Assembly: GCF_004000785.1 (NCBI RefSeq)
Contig: NZ_BILX01000025.1
Location: forward strand, 24,549 to 88,548
DNA: 64,000 bases
Origin: Paenibacillus ehimensis NBRC 15659
GTDB lineage: Bacteria; Bacillota; Bacilli; Paenibacillales; NBRC-103111
Reading direction: 5' to 3'
The number at the start of each line of letters is the position of its first letter. Positions within the stretch are counted from its first letter, which is position 1. Positions 53,266 to 62,612 of the stretch are shown one piece after another. The notes beneath the pieces are model-generated. The model ran no database searches. It worked only from the letters and a program-made list of their open reading frames with translations, and had not been told where the DNA came from. The translations under genes and the position numbers were made by a program.

Positions 53266-53462
53266 GACCGCTCCTCCTTCCAGTTTCGTAACCCACTAAA
53301 ACGATACTAAATTTGGAAAGAGGATAAAATAGGTTCTATTGTCGAAAACTGTAGGTCTTCCGAATGGAATATGGACAGCCTCCGGCAGCGTCTCCCCGGT
53401 CAGACGCAGAAAGCTAATTCTAATGGCTTATTCATTTTACCGCCCGTGCAGCCGATAATCCG

Positions 53463-54311
53463 TCACCCGGAACCGGCGATCATGACAATCCCCGCGACGA
53501 CGATGACCGATGCGGCAAGCCTTCTTGTCCCCTGCCGTTCCTTCAGCACGATCAGACCGAGCAGCGTGCCGAAGACGATGCCGATTTCACGCAGCGGCGC
53601 AATATAGGATACTTGAGCGTTCCTCATCGCGAGCAAAAACAACAAATACGAACCCGGAGACAAAAGCGATCCGAGCAGCACGATCTTCCACTGCCCGCGC
53701 ACCGCCCGCTTCAATCTGCCGGAGGCCAGAGCGGCCGGGGTCAGACCGAGCACGAATCCGATATTGGAAACGGCCAACAGCGACAGCGGCGACAAATACT
53801 GCAGATTTTGCTTGTCAATCAGCGTGTAGCAGGTAATGCAGAGTCCGACCGACAGCGCGAACAGAATAGGCCTCCAGACCGCAGGCGCGCGTTCCGCTTC
53901 CGGCTTGCGCCCGCTCATGACCGCAAAGCCCAGGAGCATGCAGCCGATCCCCAGCCAACCCCAGAGCGGAAGCGACTCCCCGAGGAAGAGGACTCCCGTC
54001 GCGGGAATGAGCAGCGTGGACGTTCCCCGCATCACCGGGTACACCTGTGACAAGTCTCCAAGCTTGTAGGTATGGGACAGCAGCAGAGCGTAAGCGCCTT
54101 GCGCCAGCAAGGAAGCGATAATGAAAATGAAGGCTTCGGCCGGAATCCCGGTCCGGATAAGCTCAAGCACAAGGTACGGGAGGAGCGCGATCGTCGTAGG
54201 CATGAAGATCGCCCACAGAAACGCGCTTTTGTCTTCGCTTTGCTTGGCGAACAAATTCCACACCGCATGCGTCATGCCCGATCCGATGACAAGCAGCAAT
54301 GAAAGCACCAT
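53463..54311 (-). CDS. EamA/DMT-family membrane transporter
   Basis: 282 residues, ten predicted helices in two EamA repeats: SGMTHAVWNLFAKQSEDKSAFLW, YPVMRGTSTLLIPATGVLFLGESL, AQVSYIAPLREIGIVFGTLLGLIVLKERQGTRRL. It is probably an exporter of small metabolites; the substrate cannot be told from sequence. The ATG at 54311 has AGGAGG nine bases upstream. Confidence 0.9.
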   Translation of the reverse strand: MVLSLLLVIGSGMTHAVWNLFAKQSEDKSAFLWAIFMPTTIALLPYLVLELIRTGIPAEAFIFIIASLLAQGAYALLLSHTYKLGDLSQVYPVMRGTSTLLIPATGVLFLGESLPLWGWLGIGCMLLGFAVMSGRKPEAERAPAVWRPILFALSVGLCITCYTLIDKQNLQYLSPLSLLAVSNIGFVLGLTPAALASGRLKRAVRGQWKIVLLGSLLSPGSYLLFLLAMRNAQVSYIAPLREIGIVFGTLLGLIVLKERQGTRRLAASVIVVAGIVMIAGSG

Positions 54312-54414
54312 GTTCAAGCACCTCCTACCAAATTCAACTTTTCCAACATAATAACACACATACACACATATTCACAACAACTTATTATCTCCGCAAGCGA
54401 CAGGCTGCACCTTA

Positions 54415-54447
54415 CAAATAAAGAGTCCCGGACAGGCTCCGGGACTC
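54415..54447 (-). terminator. Terminator of the DeoR gene
   Basis: GAGTCCCGGA and TCCGGGACTC form a perfect ten-base stem with loop CAGGC, followed on the minus strand by TTTATTT. Confidence 0.8.
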
Positions 54448-54496
54448 CATGCTTAAGTACATATGTTGTTGTAACCGCCGGCCGGGATTGTTCCCG

Positions 54497-55264
54497 CTAA
54501 TTACAGACGATCTCGACGCCGTGCTTTTTGTATTTGTCCACGATGGCCGGATCGATGTTCGAATCGGTCACGAACCGTTCGACCTCCGCGCACCCGCACA
54601 CTTTGATCAGCGAAACCGCCTCGAACTTGCTGCTGTCGGCCAGCGCGATCGTCCGTTTGGCGTTCCTCAGCATGATTTTTTTCATCTGCACTTCGCCGAG
54701 ACCGTAGTCCGTAATACCTTCGGTCAGCGTAACGCCGCTCATGCTCATAAAAAACAAATCGGCATGGAACCGGGAAGCGAATTCCTCGGCCAAGTCCCCG
54801 ATCATGCCCTGCTCCTCGTTGCGGATGACGCCCCCGATCAAAATGATCGTGTATCCCGGCATATGGACCAGCTCGTTTGCGATAGGCAGCGAATTCGTAA
54901 TGACCGTCAACCGTTCGATCTTTTTTTTCAGCGCTTTGACGAACTGGGTGTTGGTCGTGCTTACGTCAAGGGCGATGGACTGCCCCTCCGTCACATACCG
55001 CGCGGCGATTTCGGACAGCTCGTTTTTTCCGTCCACATGGACCTTCTCCCGGACAGTCATCGGTATTTCCTCGCGGTAATCCCATTCCTTCAGGATCGCG
55101 CCGCCATGGACGCGCTTCAAGTATCCCGCCTTCTCCAAATGCTCCAAGTCGCGCCGGACCGTTTCGAACGATACGCCGAACAGCTCCATCAGGTCCGAAG
55201 CCTTGATCGACTTCTCGCGGTTTATTTTTTGAATAATCGCTTGATGTCTTTGCTCAGCGAACAC
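54497..55264 (-). CDS. DeoR-family transcriptional regulator
   Basis: 255 residues. The winged helix RHQAIIQKINREKSIKASDLMELFGVSFETVRRDLEHLEKAGYLKRVHGGA is the DeoR signature, followed by the sugar-phosphate-sensing domain (DVSTTNTQFVKAL, VITNSLPIANEL, ITDYGLGEVQMKKIML). It should repress sugar catabolism genes, but none are adjacent. The GTG at 55264 follows a GGAGGGAG site; the extension to 55312 is unlikely. Confidence 0.9.
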   Translation of the reverse strand: MFAEQRHQAIIQKINREKSIKASDLMELFGVSFETVRRDLEHLEKAGYLKRVHGGAILKEWDYREEIPMTVREKVHVDGKNELSEIAARYVTEGQSIALDVSTTNTQFVKALKKKIERLTVITNSLPIANELVHMPGYTIILIGGVIRNEEQGMIGDLAEEFASRFHADLFFMSMSGVTLTEGITDYGLGEVQMKKIMLRNAKRTIALADSSKFEAVSLIKVCGCAEVERFVTDSNIDPAIVDKYKKHGVEIVCN

Positions 55265-55469
55265 CCCCGCTCCCTCCTCTCCGTAAAATGACGGACGCCG
55301 CCGCACTTCCATGCAAGTAGTCTACCATAAATCAAAGCAAACACAAACATTTGCACATCGGCCAGCGGGCTGTTTACGGACGTAACGGTCGGCCACGGGC
55401 CGCTTGAATGACGGTATCCGTTTCTGGAGACAATACTTCTATCATTTTCCACGTTTTTTTCGGGGGCTT

Positions 55470-56813
55470 ATGAACATACCGACGACGAACGTACGCTACC
55501 GGCAAATTGCAAGCGAGCTGTCGGAGCCGGGCGATATCCGCTCGCTGCACTTATCGAACGGCAAGACGACGATCGAGCTGTTCTATCTCGCTACGCTTTG
55601 CGACGAAGCCAAAATCCAATCGAGCGTCATTTTGCCTTTTATCGACGGTACGGACGGCAAAGCATGGGCAAGCCGCTTCACCTCGCTTCCCGGAGTCCGC
55701 GATGTTACCGGACAGCCCGGAGCGGCGCGTATGCTCTTATACGGGCATGCGCTCATTTACTGGGGGCCTTTCGTTTTCGCTTTCGACGCCAATCTCGTGC
55801 TGAACGATAAGCCGCTGCAATCCAGCATCGAGACGTCCATCCAAGGCCCGCAATCGTCGCTTTCGGAGAACAACGGCACGAATCTGAATTTGATCCGGCA
55901 TCAATACGCATCGCCTTCGCTGCATGTGGAGTATCATCAGGTGGGCCGCGTATCCCCGCGGGAAATCATTCTGCTCTACGACGACGCCTACTGCAAGCGG
56001 GAGACCATCGAGCTGATCCGCCGGCGTCTTTCCGAAGTTCGGGTCAACCTTGTTCAATCGGCAGGCCAGCTGCAAATTCATATGACGAATCGGACCCATT
56101 TATTGTTCCCGTCCATGCTGCTAACCGAACGGCCCGACCGGATCGCCGCCAGTCTGTCGCAAGGGAAAGCGGTTATCCTGCTGCAGGGCTCTCCGATCTC
56201 GCTGATCGCCCCGACGACGTTCTTCGACCAGCTTTCGGCAATGGACGATATTTACAATCCGTATTGGTTTACGACCTTTTTAATTTTTTTGCGGTACATT
56301 TCCCTGCTGCTCACCATCGTTCTGCCTGCGCTTTACGTCGCTATCGTATCGTACAATCCCGAGGTGTTCCGCATCCAATTGGCGTTCACCATTGCCGGAA
56401 GCCGGGCGGTCGTCCCTTACCCTTCCTTCGTCGAGGTCATGCTGATGCTGTTTATGATCGAAGCGTTGGTCGAAGGAAGCATGCGTCTGCCCAAATCGAT
56501 CGGCCAGACGGCCACGACCGTCGGCGGGCTGATTCTGGGACAAGCCGCGCAGGAAGCGGGCCTTGTCAGCAGCATCATGATCATCGTCACGTCGGTCGTG
56601 GCGATCTGCAACTTCATCATTCCGATCAATACGCTTAGCTATTCCATCCGGTTTTTGAAGTATCCGCTAATTTTGTTTGCCACGTTTCTCGGGTTTGTCG
56701 GCGTGGTAGGAGGCTTGTTCCTCTACGTGATCCTGCTGTCCAACCATCGAAGCTTCGGAGAGCCTTACTTCAAGCTGCCCGGCATCGTTCGCGTAAAGTC
56801 CAGTTCGTCGTAG
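55470..56813 (+). CDS. Spore germinant receptor A subunit (GerAA-type)
   Basis: 447 residues. An N-terminal hydrophilic GerA domain (SLHLSNGKTTIELFYLATLCDEAKIQSSVILPFI...) is followed by membrane helices with the conserved NPYWFTTFLIFLRYISLLLTIVLPALYVAIVSYNPE and EALVEGSMRLPKSIGQTATTVGGLILGQAAQEAGLVS blocks. It forms the receptor in the spore inner membrane with the B and C subunits. The N-terminal part is short for the family. GGGGG lies close to the ATG at 55470; a TTG at 55404 is an alternative start. Confidence 0.92.
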   Translation: MNIPTTNVRYRQIASELSEPGDIRSLHLSNGKTTIELFYLATLCDEAKIQSSVILPFIDGTDGKAWASRFTSLPGVRDVTGQPGAARMLLYGHALIYWGPFVFAFDANLVLNDKPLQSSIETSIQGPQSSLSENNGTNLNLIRHQYASPSLHVEYHQVGRVSPREIILLYDDAYCKRETIELIRRRLSEVRVNLVQSAGQLQIHMTNRTHLLFPSMLLTERPDRIAASLSQGKAVILLQGSPISLIAPTTFFDQLSAMDDIYNPYWFTTFLIFLRYISLLLTIVLPALYVAIVSYNPEVFRIQLAFTIAGSRAVVPYPSFVEVMLMLFMIEALVEGSMRLPKSIGQTATTVGGLILGQAAQEAGLVSSIMIIVTSVVAICNFIIPINTLSYSIRFLKYPLILFATFLGFVGVVGGLFLYVILLSNHRSFGEPYFKLPGIVRVKSSSS

Positions 56814-56817
56814 GTGG

Positions 56818-57924
56818 GTGAAGGCTTTGCCCCGTTTCATTTACAATCTTGTCCTGCTTTTCATGCTGATGAATACGATGATGTACGTGCCGGCCGTGCT
56901 TCTCCAGGACCGGTACGACGGCGCCATGACGTCCGTTCTTGCGGGCGCCGCGCTCGGAAGCGCGATGCTGTTTCTTTTTTTGCGTCTATACCGAAGCTAT
57001 CCCGGACAGGGGCTGCCGGAAATCATGGCCGTGCGGCTCCCGAAATGGGTCGTTGCGCCCCTCATTGCAGCCTTGGGGCTTCTATGGGCCTATTCCGGAA
57101 TTCAGGCCGTCGTCGGGTTCACCGTTCTCATCTCGCGGTTTATTACGCCGGACATCCGGCCGTTCCAGCTTCTGGTGTTTACCTCGTTTATCGTGTGGAT
57201 CGGAGCGACGCGGTCTTCGAAAACCGTTCTACTGGCGACGGAAATCTTGCTTATTCTCAATGTCCCGATTATGGCGGTCATATTCTTCAAAGCCGTCGGA
57301 GGCGACTACATGAACTGGGATGCGGTGCGGGCGGTGGCCAATCATTACTGGAACGTCCCGACATTCCGGGGCATTGCCGCCGCTTCGTTCGTATGGTCGG
57401 GAATTGCGCCGATGGCGATTATGAACCGGTTCTCCAAGCCTTCCGATTCCGTCAAATACAGCTATATCCTGCCTGCTGCCGGACTGTTCCTGCTGCTGGC
57501 AAGCCTGTTCATTCCGGTCGGCTACCACGGAACGGAAGGCGTGACGAAGTACATCTATATCTGGATCACGACGTCCGATGCGCTGGCTATGGAATTCGGC
57601 TTCATCGAACGGGTCGTATTCATCTTCGCCACCGCCTACCTGAATTTATCGCTGCTGTACGGTATCGTCACGTGGCATATGGGGGCCGAATTGATAAAAA
57701 GCTGCTTTTCCGGCCGTCCGCCGAACCTCGATGAAGTCCGGACGCCCGCGTTCACGAACATCCTCTGCGGCCTTTTCGTTGTCTGCTCCTTTGCCTATCT
57801 CTCTTTGTCTCACGAAAACTATTATTTCAAGGAGGCCGAGCGTTGGCTTATGGTCCGTCTGGCGTTTGAGCTGCTCCTCTGCGCGGGAGCCGTATTTCTG
57901 CTTCGAAGGAAGGCTGGAGCATGA
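56818..57924 (+). CDS. Spore germinant receptor B subunit (GerAB-type)
   Basis: 368 residues with about ten membrane helices, amino-acid permease-like GerAB fold: QGLPEIMAVRLPKWVVAPLIAALGLLWAYSGIQAVVGF, IWITTSDALAMEFGFIERVVFIFATAYLNL. This subunit carries the germinant-binding pocket in homologues. It starts four bases after the A subunit (GTG at 56818, overlapped by AGGTGG; TTG at 56827 is possible) and overlaps the C subunit by ATGA. Confidence 0.92.
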   Translation: MKALPRFIYNLVLLFMLMNTMMYVPAVLLQDRYDGAMTSVLAGAALGSAMLFLFLRLYRSYPGQGLPEIMAVRLPKWVVAPLIAALGLLWAYSGIQAVVGFTVLISRFITPDIRPFQLLVFTSFIVWIGATRSSKTVLLATEILLILNVPIMAVIFFKAVGGDYMNWDAVRAVANHYWNVPTFRGIAAASFVWSGIAPMAIMNRFSKPSDSVKYSYILPAAGLFLLLASLFIPVGYHGTEGVTKYIYIWITTSDALAMEFGFIERVVFIFATAYLNLSLLYGIVTWHMGAELIKSCFSGRPPNLDEVRTPAFTNILCGLFVVCSFAYLSLSHENYYFKEAERWLMVRLAFELLLCAGAVFLLRRKAGA

Positions 57925-59012
57925 GGGCGGCGGCGGTTGTTCTGCTTCTCTCCCTGCTGCTGTCGGGATGCACGTTTGCGTTCAAGGATATCGACAAGCG
58001 CTTCTTCGTTTCGGCGATGGGGATCGACAAAACCGATAATCCCAAGATGCCTTATAAAATATCGCTGATGCTGGGAATTCCGACAAGCAAGGTAGAGGCG
58101 GGCGAGGAAAAATTCCAAGTCATCCGCCAAGAGGCCGAATCGATCTCGCAGGCCGTCCGCCTGGTCAAATCCAAGGTCGACAAAGAGCTGGATTTCGGCC
58201 ATACGAAAACGTTCATTCTCGGCAAAGCGCTGGCCGAGGACGATCTGACCCAGGCAAAAGACTGGCTCTCGCGGAGAAGAGATTTTCAGCTTATTGCTTA
58301 TTTGGCCGTCGGAGATCCGGATGCCGAAAGCATTCTGCAGGTGAGTCCGCCGTCGGAACGGTTCCCCGGCAACACGCTGTTTCTGACGTTCTCGCATGAC
58401 GGGGTCCAATCGTCCTATATTCAGACGGCCATGCTGTTCGACTTTTACCGCCGGACGCACGAGAAAGGACTGGACCCTTTCCTGCCGGTTATTAAGCCGG
58501 ATCGCGACAAGTTCGAGGTCAACCGGGTAGCTCTGCTGGATAAGCATAAAATCAAATATATCGCCAGTCCGAATGAAACGCAGCTGCTCGATATGTTTGC
58601 CAAAAAAGGCTTCCATAAATTCACTTTGCATACGAGAATCGACTCCAACCTGCTTGCCTTTTCCGTTACGGACTGCGACGCCAAATTCGGCATCGTCCGG
58701 ACCGGCAGCACGCCTGCGGTAAACATTACGCTGGACCTTAAAGGTATCGTCGAGGAGACGAATGCGCCTCCGGCCGTCCGGCGGATGAACGAGTACGAGA
58801 AGGCGCTGGAAAACGAGGTAAACACAGCAGTCAAAAGGCTGATCCGTAAACTAATCAGCCGAGGCGTCGATCCGATCGGCTTCGGGCTGCGGTACCGCGC
58901 AGACCGCACGACGACGGAAGAGGAATGGCGGCGCTGGCAGGCCGGGTACCGCGGGCTTCCCGTCGAAGTGAGCACCCGTGTCCACATCGAAGGCACAGGA
59001 GTGCTGAAATAA
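57921..59012 (+). CDS. Spore germinant receptor C subunit lipoprotein (GerAC-type)
   Basis: 363 residues. Lipobox LLLSGC puts the lipidated Cys at 17. The family blocks FFVSAMGIDKT, GHTKTFILGKALAEDDLTQAKDWLSRRRDFQL and NTAVKRLIRKLISRGVDPIGFG are present. It completes an A-B-C receptor operon with four-base or smaller spacing. The germinant is unknown. Confidence 0.93.
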   Translation: MRAAAVVLLLSLLLSGCTFAFKDIDKRFFVSAMGIDKTDNPKMPYKISLMLGIPTSKVEAGEEKFQVIRQEAESISQAVRLVKSKVDKELDFGHTKTFILGKALAEDDLTQAKDWLSRRRDFQLIAYLAVGDPDAESILQVSPPSERFPGNTLFLTFSHDGVQSSYIQTAMLFDFYRRTHEKGLDPFLPVIKPDRDKFEVNRVALLDKHKIKYIASPNETQLLDMFAKKGFHKFTLHTRIDSNLLAFSVTDCDAKFGIVRTGSTPAVNITLDLKGIVEETNAPPAVRRMNEYEKALENEVNTAVKRLIRKLISRGVDPIGFGLRYRADRTTTEEEWRRWQAGYRGLPVEVSTRVHIEGTGVLK

Positions 59013-59060
59013 AGCCTGTGACCTTTGGAGAGCCGTTTCGTGGTTTTATCCCGCCGGGAA

Positions 59061-59097
59061 ACAGAAAAATCCTTGAGCGGCTCAAGGATTTTTCTGT
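59061..59097. terminator. Bidirectional terminator between gerA-type operon and NlpC/P60 gene
   Basis: ACAGAAAAATCCTTGAG and CTCAAGGATTTTTCTGT form a perfect 17-base stem with loop CGG and T runs in both directions. Confidence 0.92.
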
Positions 59098-59153
59098 ACA
59101 AGCTTATTCTGCAGCCCCTTGCATGCTTCCGGCAAGCCGTCCCCGTCCCGGTC

Positions 59154-59663
59154 TTAGCGGATAACGCGACGGGCGGTAACGAAAGTTTTATCCCATGTGC
59201 TGCCTTTAAAGTTGGAAATGGTAACGCCGATACCGACCCGATATGTATGGAGGAGCTTTCCGTCCCCAATATAAATGCTCACGTGGTTGATTTTTCCGTC
59301 TCGATTCGTGTCCGAGAATACCAGATCGCCCGGCTTCAGTTGATTCTTGGCAACGACAGTGCCGACCGCAGCTTGTTGTCTGGAGGAACGAGGAAGGTTG
59401 ATTCCGTGCTTCTTGTACACATATTGAGTAAACGAAGAGCAATCAAAAACATCCGATCTTCCTCCAGGCGCCGCATACTGATAACGGACTCCTAAATAAC
59501 GCTTCCCCGTGGCGATGATTTTATCCGCAACCGATGCATTGGATACGGCAGCCGCATGAGCCGACTCCGGTACCGCAAGCAAATTTCCTGTGACGGCTAT
59601 CGACAGGCTCATCGCTATTCCTAGTAACGCTTTCCCGATCCGGCTTTTCTTCGTGCTAATCAT
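59154..59663 (-). CDS. Secreted NlpC/P60 peptidoglycan endopeptidase
   Basis: 169 residues. Signal peptide with core 11-30 and likely cleavage after SAHA (37). The NlpC/P60 domain follows: catalytic C75 in FDCSSFTQYVYKK, H127 in KINHVSIYIG and H139 in LLHTYR. It cuts D-gamma-Glu to meso-DAP or similar peptide bonds in the wall. It lacks SH3 or LysM targeting domains, so it is a minimal enzyme. The ATG at 59663 follows AAGGAGG. Confidence 0.92.
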   Translation of the reverse strand: MISTKKSRIGKALLGIAMSLSIAVTGNLLAVPESAHAAAVSNASVADKIIATGKRYLGVRYQYAAPGGRSDVFDCSSFTQYVYKKHGINLPRSSRQQAAVGTVVAKNQLKPGDLVFSDTNRDGKINHVSIYIGDGKLLHTYRVGIGVTISNFKGSTWDKTFVTARRVIR

Positions 59664-59825
59664 GACTTCCTCCTTAGGTTTGGCGAATTGGGTAAACACC
59701 CCAAGATCACCATAACACAAATAAAAAATGCATTTTTTCCCAGACGATCAATTTTTCCGCGCCCCGCCTGCACTAAGAAGCGATTATTAGAATTCAATGA
59801 GAATTTTTTAACTTAAACGATTTGA

Positions 59826-59857
59826 CAAAAAAAAGCCGTGCTCCAAGAGCACGACTT
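59826..59857 (-). terminator. Terminator of the rpoD gene
   Basis: GCCGTGCTC/GAGCACGAC stem (59835-59855) is followed on the minus strand by eight T residues, 26 bases after the stop. Confidence 0.88.
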
Positions 59858-59882
59858 CCCGTATTTGCCGCACGAATAAAGA

Positions 59883-60995
59883 TCAATCCATAAAATCTTT
59901 CAGCCGCTTGCTGCGGCTCGGATGTCTGAGCTTGCGCAGCGCCTTGGCTTCGATCTGCCGGATGCGCTCCCGGGTCACACCGAATACCTTGCCCACTTCC
60001 TCCAGCGTTCGCGTGCGGCCGTCATCGAGACCGAAACGAAGACGCAGCACGTTCTCCTCCCGCTCCGTAAGCGTGTCGAGCACATCTTCCAGCTGCTCTT
60101 TCAGCAGCTCGTAAGCCGCCGCGTCAGCCGGCGCGAGCGCCTCCTGGTCCTCGATAAAGTCGCCCAGGTTCGAATCGTTCTCCTCGCCAATCGGCGTTTC
60201 AAGCGATACGGGCTCCTGCGCAATCTTCATAATTTCCCGCACCTTATCGGGCGTCAAGTCCATTTCCTTCGCAATTTCTTCCGGAGTAGCTTCCCGGCCA
60301 AGCTCCTGCAGCAGCTGTCTGGACACGCGTACGAGCTTGTTGATCGTTTCCACCATATGTACCGGTATCCGGATCGTTCTCGCCTGATCGGCAATCGCAC
60401 GCGTAATCGCCTGTCGAATCCACCACGTGGCATACGTACTGAATTTGAAACCCTTGGTATGATCAAACTTTTCTACCGCTTTGATTAATCCCATATTGCC
60501 TTCCTGTATCAAATCAAGGAACAGCATGCCCCGGCCGACATAGCGTCTTGCGATACTGACCACCAGACGGAGGTTCGCTTCGGCCAGTCTGCGCTTCGCT
60601 TCTTCGTCCCCCTGCTGAATCCGTTCCGCCAGCTTGATTTCGTCATCCCCCGAAAGCAGCGGCACCCGTCCGATTTCCTTCAAGTACATACGTACCGGGT
60701 CATTGATCTTGATCCCCGGCGGGAGCGACAGATCGTCATGCAGCAGGTCGTGTTCCTCGTGATCCGGCCCGAATACGGGCTCCTCATCCGATTCGACGCC
60801 CACCTCGATGCCAAGCTCGCTAAGCTGCTCGACGAACTCGTTGATTTGTTCGGGATCGGGATCGAACGGAGCAAGTTTCTCCGTAATTTCTTTGTAAGCG
60901 AGCGAAGCTTGCTCTTTGCCCTGCGCGATGAGTTGCTGTTTCACCCGATCAATCGTAAGCTCTGTCTCCGCTTCCTTGTGCTGATCGTTCGCCAT
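59883..60995 (-). CDS. rpoD: RNA polymerase primary-type sigma factor (RpoD/SigA)
   Basis: 370 residues. Region 1.1 is short and divergent (residues 5-95). Regions 1.2-4.2 are almost the Bacillus consensus: [79 protein letters not shown] and [50 protein letters not shown]. The ATG at 60995 follows AGAGGGGG. In most relatives rpoD follows dnaG; here no dnaG is upstream, and an NlpC/P60 gene is downstream. It could be the sole sigma-A moved away from dnaG, or a second copy. Confidence 0.95.
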   Translation of the reverse strand: MANDQHKEAETELTIDRVKQQLIAQGKEQASLAYKEITEKLAPFDPDPEQINEFVEQLSELGIEVGVESDEEPVFGPDHEEHDLLHDDLSLPPGIKINDPVRMYLKEIGRVPLLSGDDEIKLAERIQQGDEEAKRRLAEANLRLVVSIARRYVGRGMLFLDLIQEGNMGLIKAVEKFDHTKGFKFSTYATWWIRQAITRAIADQARTIRIPVHMVETINKLVRVSRQLLQELGREATPEEIAKEMDLTPDKVREIMKIAQEPVSLETPIGEENDSNLGDFIEDQEALAPADAAAYELLKEQLEDVLDTLTEREENVLRLRFGLDDGRTRTLEEVGKVFGVTRERIRQIEAKALRKLRHPSRSKRLKDFMD

Positions 60996-61035
60996 ATGCT
61001 GCCCCCTCTTCTCCGAACCCACTCTTTATTAATTC

Positions 61036-61072
61036 TTGACAAAGATGCAAAGATGCAAAGATGTGATATAAT
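61036..61072 (+). promoter_or_regulatory. Opposing promoter with tandem-repeat spacer in the rpoD leader
   Basis: TTGACA (61036-61041) and TATAAT (61067-61072) are perfect hexamers but 25 bp apart. The spacer is made of three 8-bp tandem repeats: AAAGATGC (61041), AAAGATGC (61049) and AAAGATGT (61057). Loss of one unit would give the optimal 17 bp. It points rightward, against rpoD. Confidence 0.55.
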
Positions 61073-61122
61073 GAATATGGATATCAGTGATGAATATCAC
61101 ATTTTTTCAACTGCTAACCGTC

Positions 61123-61151
61123 ATTTTAACACAAAATCGATTATAATTCAA
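61123..61151 (-). promoter_or_regulatory. Promoter of rpoD
   Basis: TTGAAT (61146-61151) and TAAAAT (61123-61128) on the minus strand are 17 bp apart, giving a leader of about 120 bases that includes the three 8-bp repeats. Confidence 0.65.
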
Positions 61152-61161
61152 CTCTTAACTA

Positions 61162-61198
61162 TAAAACCGGTCTCCGCCTTGGCGGACGCCGGTTTTTC
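61162..61198. terminator. Terminator upstream of rpoD
   Basis: AAAACCGG-TCTCCGCC pairs with GGCGGACG-CCGGTTTT and is followed by T-rich sequence on the plus strand (TTTTTCGCTTTT). It also works less well leftward. Confidence 0.75.
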
Positions 61199-61303
61199 GC
61201 TTTTACCGTGCAGCTGCTTCCCTTGGTTTCCCTTGAAAAACACCTCTTCGTCATATCAACCGGAGATGGCGTGCGGCATTCTACCGGCTTGCGGCCGCAC
61301 AAG

Positions 61304-61335
61304 CAAAAAGGAGCCCGCAAATCTGCGAGGCTCCG
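61304..61335 (-). terminator. Terminator of quinone oxidoreductase copy 2
   Basis: GGAGCC/GGCTCC stem (61310-61334) with a T run on the minus strand, about 70 bases after the gene end. Confidence 0.7.
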
Positions 61336-61403
61336 TCGTTCCTGTCCATTTATCCTTTCAGCAAGGGTAAGTCAGCGGCCGATCGTCACTGCGGCTTCCG
61401 CCT

Positions 61404-62318
61404 TTAATCAAATGTTAGAACAACTTTGCCGCGGCCGTGTCCGGTCTCGACCTCGCGGTGGGCATCGGCGGCCCGGTGCAGCGGGAAGGTGCTGCGAATG
61501 TGGAGGCGCAGCTTGCCCTGCTCGTACAGCTCTGCGAGCTCCGCCAGCCGGGCGGCCGACCGCTGGCTGCGGATCGGGCGAATGCCCAGTTCCCCGGCCA
61601 AGTCGAAGCCCACAAGGGTGCCGATGCGCTCCCGGTTCCGGACCAGCTCCACCGAGACGCGCAGAGCGTCGCCGCCAGCCCCGTCGAGCACCGCGTCGAT
61701 TCCATGCGGAGCGAGAGCCCGCACTCTGTCGGCCAGACCTTCTCCATACGCGACGGGGACGGCGCCGATCGAACGCAGGTAATCGTGATTGCGCTCGCTG
61801 GCGGTACCGATGACCGTCGCCCCCCAAGCCCGGGCCAATTGCACGGCGATCGTCCCGACGGCGCCGGCTGCAGCATGGATCAATACCGTGTCGCCCCGGC
61901 GCACTCCAATCTCCTTCAGCCCGGTATACGCGGCTTGCCCTGCTCCGGACAGGCCGCCTCCCACCTCCCAAGGCATGCTCTGCGGCTTGGCTGCGACTTG
62001 GCTGGCATCGACCGTCACATACTCGGCATAGCAGGTCAGCATTTTGTAGCCGATCACTTCACTGCCGACGGAAAAGCCCGTGACGCCTTCCCCGACTTGA
62101 TCGACAATCCCGGCGAACTCGTTGCCCGGAATTTGCGGAAGCTGTACGGTTACCCCCGGCGGAGGGCTCCAGCCGCTCCGCAGCGCCAAGTCGAACGGCT
62201 GCACGCCTGCCGCCTTGACGCGCACCCTCACCTGCCCCGCTCCCGCTTGGGGATCGTCAAATTCCATCGTTTGCAGCACATCCGGCGTACCCGGAGAAGA
62301 AAACGCAGCTGCTTTCAT
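61404..62318 (-). CDS. MDR quinone oxidoreductase-like protein, copy 2
   Basis: 304 residues, exactly the length of copy 1. Blocks: MKAAAFSSPGTPDVLQTMEF at the start, GNEFAGIVDQVGEGVTGFSVGSEVIGY, VLIHAAAGAVGTIAVQLARAWGA (NADPH-binding) and AHREVETGHGRGKVVLTFD at the end. Zinc ligands are absent. It reduces quinones or enones with NADPH; the substrate is not known. It is divergent from a LysR gene that is paralogous to the one beside copy 1, so the two modules come from a duplication or from separate acquisitions of one module type. Confidence 0.9.
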   Translation of the reverse strand: MKAAAFSSPGTPDVLQTMEFDDPQAGAGQVRVRVKAAGVQPFDLALRSGWSPPPGVTVQLPQIPGNEFAGIVDQVGEGVTGFSVGSEVIGYKMLTCYAEYVTVDASQVAAKPQSMPWEVGGGLSGAGQAAYTGLKEIGVRRGDTVLIHAAAGAVGTIAVQLARAWGATVIGTASERNHDYLRSIGAVPVAYGEGLADRVRALAPHGIDAVLDGAGGDALRVSVELVRNRERIGTLVGFDLAGELGIRPIRSQRSAARLAELAELYEQGKLRLHIRSTFPLHRAADAHREVETGHGRGKVVLTFD

Positions 62319-62612
62319 CCCAATCTCCTCCTTTTTATCTCATTGCCCGCAGGAAAAGTCTGCTCCCGGGCAGCTTCTCCTTGCACGCTTCCATTAACCT
62401 TTTCCGCTTCGTGCTGTAAACATCTTCGCCGCCTGGACCGCCCGCTGCGTCGAACTCATGCTCCTGCCTCCCGATTTGGAATTCAAAGGAATTGCCCGCT
62501 TGCAGCATTTATTTTATACTGGAATATAAATAAACAAAAATACATCTTATCTCATATATTATATAACCCTGAGTATATGAATGAACGGGAATGAAATAAG
62601 GAGGGAACGAGG
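62319..62612. promoter_or_regulatory. Divergent control region of LysR/QOR module, copy 2
   Basis: ATAAACAAAAATACATCTT (62530-62548) and GAGTATATG (62571-62579) match the blocks in the first module with the same 41-bp offset. TTTTATACTGG (near 62513) is a -10-like sequence for the leftward gene. The remaining 200 bases towards QOR hold no gene. Confidence 0.6.

Larger units (their letters stand above)
61079..61199 (+). ncRNA. Candidate short transcript antisense to the rpoD leader
   Basis: A transcript from the repeat-spacer promoter would start near 61079 and end at the terminator at 61162-61198, about 120 bases. It would overlap the rpoD promoter (61123-61151) and the first part of its leader. 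No coding frame with a ribosome binding site is present. Evidence is positional only. Confidence 0.25.
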
